Source of the DNA: Clostridia bacterium
GTDB lineage: Bacteria > Bacillota_A > Clostridia > Peptostreptococcales > JAAYPU01
NCBI GenBank assembly: GCA_022360735.1
Contig: JAKSCF010000436.1
Span: forward strand, 1-6,402
DNA: 6,402 bases
Direction of reading: 5' to 3'
Made by a program: the position numbers and the translations under genes. Positions 1-4,191 of the stretch are shown here, in pieces. Numbering within the stretch: position 1 is the stretch's first letter; each line of letters opens with the position of its first letter. The notes under the pieces are model-generated. The model was not told the origin of the DNA and did no database searches. It saw only the letters and a program-made list of their open reading frames with translations.

Positions 1-148
1 AGTGATTATTGCAGCTAAAAATCCCGATAAAGAAGAATTGGTTTACGAAATAAGTGATATGGTCTATCATGTCTTAGTGTTAATGGCCGAAAAAGGTATT
101 GAAATTGAAGATATAAAGACTGAACTGACTAAGCGATTTAATTTATAG
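1..148 (+). CDS. hisE: Phosphoribosyl-ATP pyrophosphatase, C-terminal fragment (HisE or HisE half of HisIE)
   Basis: Partial gene, cut by the left edge; the reading frame starts at base 2 and ends at TAG 146-148, leaving 48 residues. The visible protein contains [20 protein letters not shown] followed by a short helix ending in ELTKRF. This is the C-terminal helical segment typical of HisE, including the conserved E-x2-D-x2-YH pattern. HisE hydrolyses phosphoribosyl-ATP to phosphoribosyl-AMP in the second step of histidine synthesis, in the cytoplasm. The start is missing, so a stand-alone HisE (about 100 residues) cannot be told from a fused HisIE (about 200). It is probably the last gene of a his operon, because a terminator follows about 30 bases after the stop. 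The family call rests on recognising the motif, not on a search. Confidence 0.85.
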   Translation, partial: VIIAAKNPDKEELVYEISDMVYHVLVLMAEKGIEIEDIKTELTKRFNL

Positions 149-178
149 CCGATTAAAAAGATAAAAAAGCAGATATTT

Positions 179-208
179 AACCAGACGTTTAATGTGTCTG
201 GTTTTTTT
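179..208 (+). terminator. Rho-independent terminator after hisE
   Basis: An 8-bp stem, AACCAGAC (179-186) with GTCTGGTT (196-203), has a 9-base loop and runs into seven T residues (202-208). It lies 30 bases after the hisE stop and upstream of the next promoter, so it separates the histidine genes from the efflux operon. Confidence 0.88.
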
Positions 209-227
209 GTTTTTAAATTGAATTTAG

Positions 228-256
228 TTGAATTATTTTTCATGGTGATGTAAAAT
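228..256 (+). promoter_or_regulatory. SigmaA-type promoter of the MATE/CsoR operon
   Basis: TTGAAT (228-233, 4 of 6 to consensus) is separated by exactly 17 bases from TAAAAT (251-256, 5 of 6). Transcription would start near 263-265, about 40 bases before the MATE start codon. The -10 box touches the left arm of the palindrome at 255-287, so a protein bound there would cover the -10 and start region. A second TTGAAT at 218-223 has worse spacing. This is inferred from spacing and match only. Confidence 0.65.
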
Positions 257-287
257 ATCAATATCCCCCCTGGGGGGTTATTGATAT
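255..287 (+). promoter_or_regulatory. G/C-tract palindrome, predicted CsoR-family operator
   Basis: The left arm ATATCAATA (255-263) pairs with TATTGATAT (279-287), and CCCCCC (265-270) pairs with GGGGGG (272-277) around a single central T at 271. The only mismatch in the arms is T264/T278. Operators of the CsoR/RcnR/FrmR/CstR family are known for A/T-flanked G/C tracts of this kind. A gene for such a repressor lies downstream in the same operon, and the site overlaps the -10 and predicted start of transcription. Repression by blocking RNA polymerase, released when the sensor binds its ligand, is the natural inference. A terminator is unlikely because no T-run follows. Confidence 0.8.
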
Positions 288-304
288 ATGATAGGGGTTA
301 AAAA

Positions 305-1636
305 ATGAAAGAAGACAATCGTATTAAAGCTATCATGGTTTTAGCTATTCCTGCAATGATAGAAAATATATTACAGGTATTTATTGGAGTAGTCGATACA
401 TTTTTTATTGGAAAAATTGGTACAGAAGCTATTGCAGGTGTAGGGGCTACCAATCTTATTATGAATATATATATTGCTTTTTTTCTAGCGTTAGGGGTAG
501 GAACAACTGCTATAGTATCAAGAAATATAGGGGCTAATGATTTTGAAAAATCCAACCATACGGTTAAGCAATCTCTAATTATGGCAGTATCTATAGGTTT
601 AGGCTTTGGGATAATAAATCTTATATTTTCTAAGAACATTCTTTTGCTCCTAGGAGCTGAAGAACGCGTTGTTCAGTACGCTTTGCCATATTTTTTATCA
701 GTAGCTGTTCCATCTGTATTTTTATGTGTTATGATGGTTTTGTCCAGCGCTTTAAGGGGCGCAGGGGATACTAAAACGCCAATGAAAATTGCCATTATAT
801 CCAATATAATCAATGCAATACTTGACTATATACTCATTTTTGGATTGTTTAACTTTACCGGACTGGGTATTTTAGGGGCAGGATTAGCAACTACTCTTTC
901 CAGAGTAGTAGGTGCTGTTTTACTGCTAAGGAAAATGAATGGTAGATATACTAAGATTCATATTTCTTTATTTAGTAAATGGAAAATAGACAAAAATATA
1001 TTAAAATCAATTGTAAGAATTAGTTTACCTGCTGCTGCAGAAAGATTAATTATGAGATCGGGACAGCTTATATATGGGGGTATGATTATAAAAATTGGCA
1101 CTGAGGCATATGCGGCTCATAATATAGCCGGGACAATAGAAACATTTTCTTATCTGCCTGGGATGGGCTTTGGCATAGCTGCTGCAACTTTAGTGGGTCA
1201 AAGCCTTGGGGCGAATAAGAGTGATGAAGCCCAAAGGTATGGGTGGATGTCTTATTATATAGCTACAGGATTTATGATAGTTGTAGGCGCTGTATTTTAT
1301 GTATTTTCACCTTTTCTTGCCAGGTTATTTACACAAGATCCCATGGTCATTGATTTAGTGGTTAAGGTACTTAGAATAATAGCGTTGTTTCAGCCTTTTT
1401 TGTGTGTTACCCTTGTTTTAACTGCTGCACTGCAAGGGGCAGGTGATACAAAATTTCCTATGTATTCAACCTTTATTGGAATATGGGGAATACGAATTTT
1501 AGGTGTTTATATACTGGGTATGAAGTTAGGGTTAACAGGGGTTTGGCTCGCTTATGCGGCAGATATAACCATTAGAGGCGTTATTCTGATATTGCGCTTT
1601 ATAAGAGGTAATTGGAAGAAGGTTAATGTAGGATAA
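305..1636 (+). CDS. MATE-family multidrug/cation efflux transporter
   Basis: A 443-residue, strongly hydrophobic protein whose length and spread of membrane segments fit the usual twelve-helix MATE fold. Helix 1 carries the typical IPAMIEN...VVDTFFIG region, with P16 and the conserved acidic D31. The two halves show the family's internal duplication: LRGAGDTKTPM at residues 150-160 and LQGAGDTKFPM at 376-386. MATE proteins export organic cations, drugs or metabolites across the cytoplasmic membrane using a proton or sodium gradient; the substrate cannot be read from the sequence. ATG 305 follows a modest GGGG ribosome site (294-297) and begins in the expected place for the family. The CsoR-type regulator gene begins 27 bases after the stop with no terminator between, so the two are probably co-transcribed. 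The predicted operator just upstream suggests metal- or thiol-responsive expression, unusual for a MATE pump. Family certain; physiological role unknown. Confidence 0.95.
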   Translation: MKEDNRIKAIMVLAIPAMIENILQVFIGVVDTFFIGKIGTEAIAGVGATNLIMNIYIAFFLALGVGTTAIVSRNIGANDFEKSNHTVKQSLIMAVSIGLGFGIINLIFSKNILLLLGAEERVVQYALPYFLSVAVPSVFLCVMMVLSSALRGAGDTKTPMKIAIISNIINAILDYILIFGLFNFTGLGILGAGLATTLSRVVGAVLLLRKMNGRYTKIHISLFSKWKIDKNILKSIVRISLPAAAERLIMRSGQLIYGGMIIKIGTEAYAAHNIAGTIETFSYLPGMGFGIAAATLVGQSLGANKSDEAQRYGWMSYYIATGFMIVVGAVFYVFSPFLARLFTQDPMVIDLVVKVLRIIALFQPFLCVTLVLTAALQGAGDTKFPMYSTFIGIWGIRILGVYILGMKLGLTGVWLAYAADITIRGVILILRFIRGNWKKVNVG

Positions 1637-1646
1637 TCCTATTGTG

Positions 1647-1653
1647 AAAGGAG
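1647..1653 (+). promoter_or_regulatory. Ribosome binding site of the CsoR-family gene
   Basis: AAAGGAG lies 10 bases before ATG 1664 and 4 bases before an in-frame TTG at 1658. The TTG is a rare start codon and very close to the site, so ATG 1664 is preferred; the choice changes the product by only two residues. Confidence 0.6.
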
Positions 1654-1663
1654 CTTATTGTAT

Positions 1664-1936
1664 ATGGAAAACCATAATCACCCACAGCAAAAAAAAATTA
1701 TTAATAGAATGGCAAAAATAGTTGGTCATGCAGGTGCCATTAAAAGAATGTGTGAAGAAGGAAAAGAATGTAGTGAGATATTGATACAAATTGCTGCTGT
1801 AAGGGCAGCCCTTAATAATGTAGGAAAGTTAATTTTAGAAGACCATATCAATCATTGTGTCATAGAAGCTGTAGAAAATAATGATCATCAAAAATTAAAA
1901 GACTTGAATGATGCTATAGATAAGTTTATAAAGTAA
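1664..1936 (+). CDS. CsoR/RcnR/FrmR-family metal- or thiol-sensing transcriptional repressor
   Basis: A 90-residue all-helical protein, the usual length for this family (DUF156, PF02583). With ATG 1664 as residue 1, the family core is seen in INRMAKIVGH, then C36, QIAAVRAAL, and LILEDHINHCV. The metal ligands of Mycobacterium tuberculosis CsoR (Cys-His-Cys) are all present as C36, H61 and C65, at the same spacing. An N-terminal His pair (H4, H6) adds a possible fourth ligand, as in nickel/cobalt-sensing members, so Cu(I) is plausible but Ni(II), Co(II), formaldehyde or persulfide cannot be excluded. These proteins are tetramers that bind G/C-tract operators without ligand and release DNA when bound. 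It lies 27 bases after the MATE gene in the same likely operon, whose promoter carries a matching palindrome, implying autoregulation. An in-frame TTG at 1658 would add two residues. Confidence 0.92.
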   Translation: MENHNHPQQKKIINRMAKIVGHAGAIKRMCEEGKECSEILIQIAAVRAALNNVGKLILEDHINHCVIEAVENNDHQKLKDLNDAIDKFIK

Positions 1937-2004
1937 ATCGGACTTGCATAGTTTGGATTTAAAATGGTCAACCTATTTAATAGTTACACTAAGTTTAATA
2001 CTTT

Positions 2005-2010
2005 GGAGGG
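2005..2010 (+). promoter_or_regulatory. Ribosome binding site deciding the start of the DUF542-like gene
   Basis: GGAGGG ends directly against an in-frame TTG at 2011, too close for that codon to be used, and lies 6 bases before ATG 2017, which is therefore taken as the start. Confidence 0.7.
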
Positions 2011-2016
2011 TTGATT

Positions 2017-2235
2017 ATGATTGATGAAAACAAAACGGTAAGACAAATTGTTAGCGAAATTCCTGAAGCAAAGAGAGTTTTTGATGTATATGGGATAACC
2101 TGCAGACCTAATATTGAAGGTGGAGATTTAGACCGAACGGTTGTAGAAGCTGCACGACGCTATAACATAGATAAAAGTGTATTGATTAATAATCTAAGTA
2201 ATATGGAATTAATCCATAGCAGATTAAAAAGCTAA
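2017..2235 (+). CDS. Small DUF542 (ScdA N-terminal)/DUF1858-like protein
   Basis: A 72-residue predicted cytoplasmic protein with no signal peptide or membrane segment. It begins TVRQIVSEIPEAKRVFDVYG (residues 7-26), then ITC with C29, a GG at 35-36, and a second helical part ending VLINNLSNM. This matches the layout of the short helical domain at the N-terminus of ScdA/YtfE iron-sulfur repair proteins and the related DUF1858 family: helix, F-x3-GI, cysteine turn, then helices. Typical DUF542 domains have a CC pair at the turn; here there is one Cys followed by Arg-Pro, and the C-terminal hemerythrin-like iron domain of ScdA is absent. It lies 80 bases after the CsoR-family gene with no terminator between, so it may be the third gene of that operon. 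A weak promoter (TTGGAT 1953-1958, 17 bases, TTTAAT 1976-1981) is also possible. Function unknown; a role in redox, sulfur or metal handling is only inferred from family and context. Confidence 0.72.
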   Translation: MIDENKTVRQIVSEIPEAKRVFDVYGITCRPNIEGGDLDRTVVEAARRYNIDKSVLINNLSNMELIHSRLKS

Positions 2236-2245
2236 AAAATCATTG

Positions 2246-2274
2246 AAAACAGACATATGGTGTATGTCTGTTTT
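2246..2274 (+). terminator. Hairpin terminator ending the efflux operon
   Basis: A perfect 12-bp stem, AAAACAGACATA (2246-2257) with TATGTCTGTTTT (2263-2274), has a 5-base loop and starts 10 bases after the stop codon at 2233-2235. The T-run is short (TTTT, part of the stem), but the matching A-run before the stem fits an intrinsic, possibly bidirectional, terminator. Confidence 0.72.
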
Positions 2275-2288
2275 AGGTTGTAGACAAA

Positions 2289-2317
2289 TTGAACCCAGGT
2301 GTATAGATATTCGTTTG
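2289..2317 (+). promoter_or_regulatory. Candidate ECF-sigma promoter upstream of the sigma gene
   Basis: TTGAAC/TGAACC (2289-2295) is followed 16-17 bases later by CGTTTG (2312-2317). This resembles the AAC-containing -35 and CGT-containing -10 elements of ECF sigma promoters such as those of Bacillus SigW (TGAAAC, 16-17 bases, CGTA). ECF sigma factors often transcribe their own operons, which makes the position meaningful, though motifs this short can arise by chance. Transcripts would have a leader of about 150 bases before the sigma gene. Confidence 0.42.
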
Positions 2318-2406
2318 TGCATTCATTCAATTGCAAAGTATTTTGTCTTCAGTCTGTTAAATGTATTGAAAAAAAGGAAAGTAAAACAATTGAAATATCA
2401 ACATTC

Positions 2407-2435
2407 TTTTCAGATATTTGAGTTTGTGTTATAAT
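2407..2435 (+). promoter_or_regulatory. SigmaA-type extended -10 promoter of the sigma/anti-sigma operon
   Basis: A perfect TATAAT (2430-2435) is preceded by TGT (2427-2429), an extended -10 element. TTTTCA (2407-2412, 4 of 6 to the -35 consensus) lies exactly 17 bases upstream. Transcription would start near 2442, about 30 bases before the sigma gene. It would give basal, housekeeping-driven expression of the sigma and anti-sigma genes. Confidence 0.75.
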
Positions 2436-2455
2436 ACTATAGACTGATTATCGCA

Positions 2456-2464
2456 GGGAGGTGA
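2456..2464 (+). promoter_or_regulatory. Strong ribosome binding site deciding the sigma-factor start
   Basis: GGGAGGTGA is a near-perfect match to the 16S rRNA anti-Shine-Dalgarno sequence. It contains the in-frame GTG at 2461, so that codon cannot be the start; ATG 2473, 8 bases after the site, is used instead. Confidence 0.82.
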
Positions 2465-2472
2465 CTCGGTTT

Positions 2473-3057
2473 ATGTCATCTGAGGAAAAGTTGTTACTTA
2501 AAAAGGCCATTAAAGGGGATATTGAAAGCTTTGAGAGGTTAATCGAAAAGTATCAAGTGAAAGCTTACAATATTGCCTTAAGAATGATGGGAAATGAAGA
2601 AGATGCAAAAGATACCTTGCAGGATGCATGGATTAAAATATATAAATCATTAAAAAAGTTTAGGCAGGACAGCAGTTTTTATACTTGGATATATCGTATT
2701 GTAACCAATACGTGTCATGATGCTTTGAAAAAGAGAAATAGGATCAATCAAGTAACCAGCCTAACGGATTATTCAAATTCGTTTGAAGGTGAAATAAATG
2801 ATATTAAAGATGAAGTGCATATTCCGGAGAGGATATTTGAAAATAAAGAATACACTCAATTACTTCTAGAATCCCTTGACAAGCTGTCAACAGACCACAA
2901 GCAAATCATTATATTAAGAGATGTTCAAGGATTTTCATACGAAGAAATCTCTCAAATCATGGCTTGTTCAGAGGGAACCGTTAAATCAAGGCTTAGTCGT
3001 GCCAGAATTAAGTTAAAAGAAATCATTAGTCAAGATAGAAGTATGGAACAAATCTAA
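2473..3057 (+). CDS. ECF-type RNA polymerase sigma factor (SigW/RpoE-like)
   Basis: A 194-residue sigma-70 family protein of the short ECF class, with only regions 2 and 4. Region 2 spans about residues 20-90 and contains DAKDTLQDAWIKIYKSL, then the -10-recognising FRQDSSFYTWIYRIVTNTC. Region 4 spans about 130-185, with LDKLSTDHKQIIILRDVQGF and the -35-binding helix-turn-helix SYEEISQIMACSEGTVKSR. A variable acidic linker (about 95-125) joins them. It directs RNA polymerase to a set of stress-type promoters and is probably held inactive by the product of the next gene, which starts 39 bases downstream with no terminator between. ATG 2473 is chosen because the upstream in-frame GTG lies inside the ribosome site. 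Two candidate promoters precede it, one ECF-like (possible autoregulation) and one sigmaA-like. The class is clear; the signal and the regulon are not. Confidence 0.95.
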   Translation: MSSEEKLLLKKAIKGDIESFERLIEKYQVKAYNIALRMMGNEEDAKDTLQDAWIKIYKSLKKFRQDSSFYTWIYRIVTNTCHDALKKRNRINQVTSLTDYSNSFEGEINDIKDEVHIPERIFENKEYTQLLLESLDKLSTDHKQIIILRDVQGFSYEEISQIMACSEGTVKSRLSRARIKLKEIISQDRSMEQI

Positions 3058-3096
3058 TAGTGATTCGTCTAAATAGTAAAGAGAGGAGTAATCTTT

Positions 3097-4035
3097 ATGA
3101 ATTGCGCAGATATTCAGGAAAAAATGTCTTTATATATAGATGACCTTTTAGATGCTCATGATAAGCAATTGGTAGAGGAGCATTTATTACAATGTAAAAG
3201 CTGCTCGTTAGAGTATGAAACGCTCATGGCCAACACAGAAGCGCTGAAGCGTATTCCTGAAGTTCCGCTACCGACAGGTTTTAAGGAAGAACTTCATACG
3301 AAATTAGTTGCTGAGCAAAAGAAGAAGAAGAGCAAAGATTGGAGATCCTATACTGTTATTGCTGCTGCTGTACTTATTATGGTAGTGTCAGCATTACAAA
3401 ATCAATTTTTTGATCATAAAAATTTGACTGTAGATGAAGCAGCAAGTGAAGAGGAAGCACCACGAACAGGTTCAAAATGGACATTAGCTAATGATTCACA
3501 AGAAAAATCAATGAATAATTCAGCTATGTTTTCAGTTGAGAGTGCACCGGAAAGTATTGAAATGGATTCAATGACTGAAGGTATAGCCATGTTAAGCGAT
3601 GATAATGCATTTGAAACGTATGAAGCACAAGTTACTATAAAAGGAGATACATTAGAAAGTGCAGCTGCTTATTTTCGTGAATATATTATTATTTCAAGTT
3701 ATTATATAACAATGAAAGTGAATGAAGATGAAATATTACTTGAAGTTAGCCCTGGTGGATTTGATCTTCTTTTAGATCATGTGACGGCTTATTCTAAAGT
3801 AGATAGTTACAATGTCAATGTCATAAGTCTTACGGAGCAATTTGACTATACTGCTTCAGAACCTGATGAGGATGTATCTCTTAAAGCAATTGAAGATGCC
3901 AATATAAAAGGTATGAATCGAAATGATTCAGCTGAGATGCAACAAGAATCAGGAGATTTGCCGGAGGAAGTAATAGAAGATTATATTGAACAACCCATAA
4001 GAAATGCTACCATTATTATTGAAGTCATAGAATAA
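3097..4035 (+). CDS. Membrane zinc-finger (ZAS/zf-HC2) anti-sigma factor with a DUF4349-like outer domain
   Basis: A 312-residue predicted single-span membrane protein. The cytoplasmic N-terminus holds the zinc anti-sigma signature C3...H29-x3-C33-x2-C36, the same ligand spacing as the redox-sensitive anti-sigma RsrA. A lysine run (K75-K80) and one hydrophobic segment (about 86-100) follow, giving an N-in orientation. The outer part (about 103-312) is acidic. Residues about 173-250 (EAQVTIKGDTLESAAAYF, then ILLEVSPGGFDLLLDHV and a SLTEQFDYT turn) and the last strand ATIIIEVIE resemble the edges of a DUF4349 domain whose usual long coiled coil is replaced by a short acidic stretch; this resemblance is weak. 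The protein should bind and hold the upstream sigma factor until an envelope signal arrives. ATG 3097 has GGAG 8 bases upstream (3085-3088). A terminator follows 17 bases after the stop, so this ends the operon. The anti-sigma role is confident from motif and position; the signal is unknown. Confidence 0.9.
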   Translation: MNCADIQEKMSLYIDDLLDAHDKQLVEEHLLQCKSCSLEYETLMANTEALKRIPEVPLPTGFKEELHTKLVAEQKKKKSKDWRSYTVIAAAVLIMVVSALQNQFFDHKNLTVDEAASEEEAPRTGSKWTLANDSQEKSMNNSAMFSVESAPESIEMDSMTEGIAMLSDDNAFETYEAQVTIKGDTLESAAAYFREYIIISSYYITMKVNEDEILLEVSPGGFDLLLDHVTAYSKVDSYNVNVISLTEQFDYTASEPDEDVSLKAIEDANIKGMNRNDSAEMQQESGDLPEEVIEDYIEQPIRNATIIIEVIE

Positions 4036-4052
4036 AGCATTATGTTGTATAG

Positions 4053-4083
4053 AATATCCGAACAAAAGTTCGGATATTTTTTT
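4053..4083 (+). terminator. Rho-independent terminator of the sigma/anti-sigma operon
   Basis: A perfect 11-bp stem, AATATCCGAAC (4053-4063) with GTTCGGATATT (4068-4078), has an AAAA loop and runs into seven Ts (4077-4083), starting 17 bases after the anti-sigma stop. Its ATCCGAAC/GTTCGGAT core recurs in the terminator at 6370-6397. Confidence 0.93.
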
Positions 4084-4135
4084 ACTTAAATTATTTTATA
4101 ATAAAAAATTATTATACCAAAATGCATTTTTGAAA

Positions 4136-4146
4136 TAAAATATGAT
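4136..4146 (+). promoter_or_regulatory. Tentative -10 region for the SLH-protein gene
   Basis: Overlapping TAAAAT (4136-4141) and TATGAT (4141-4146), each 5 of 6 to the -10 consensus, lie about 45-55 bases before ATG 4192. Neither has a convincing -35 box at 16-18 bases. No ECF-like AAC...CGT pair is visible in 4084-4174. A promoter is needed here because a terminator lies upstream, but the DNA is so A+T-rich that the exact boxes are uncertain. Confidence 0.3.
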
Positions 4147-4191
4147 AAACTATGGAAAAATGAAAAATTACATAAAGGAGATATTGGTGAG

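Noticed and set aside
67..261. 64-residue open frame on the - strand over the hisE end and terminator
   Set aside because: Overlaps a recognisable coding end, a terminator and a promoter, and its protein looks like translated A+T-rich intergenic DNA.
255..287. C6-T-G6 palindrome as a terminator or transposon end
   Set aside because: No T-run follows it, it sits between a promoter and a start codon, and no transposase or second copy is visible; an operator fits much better.
298..639. 113-residue open frame on the - strand inside the MATE gene
   Set aside because: Lies fully antisense to the clearly conserved N-terminal half of the transporter; its proline- and isoleucine-rich product is the expected shadow of a membrane protein.
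2243..2434. 63-residue open frame on the + strand between the DUF542-like gene and the sigma gene
   Set aside because: It starts at the edge of the 2246-2274 terminator hairpin, runs through both candidate sigma promoters, has no ribosome site and an unremarkable composition. Better explained as intergenic DNA.
2461..2472. GTG at 2461 as the start of the sigma factor
   Set aside because: This GTG is inside the GGGAGGTGA ribosome site, so the ribosome cannot use it; ATG 2473 is 8 bases downstream.
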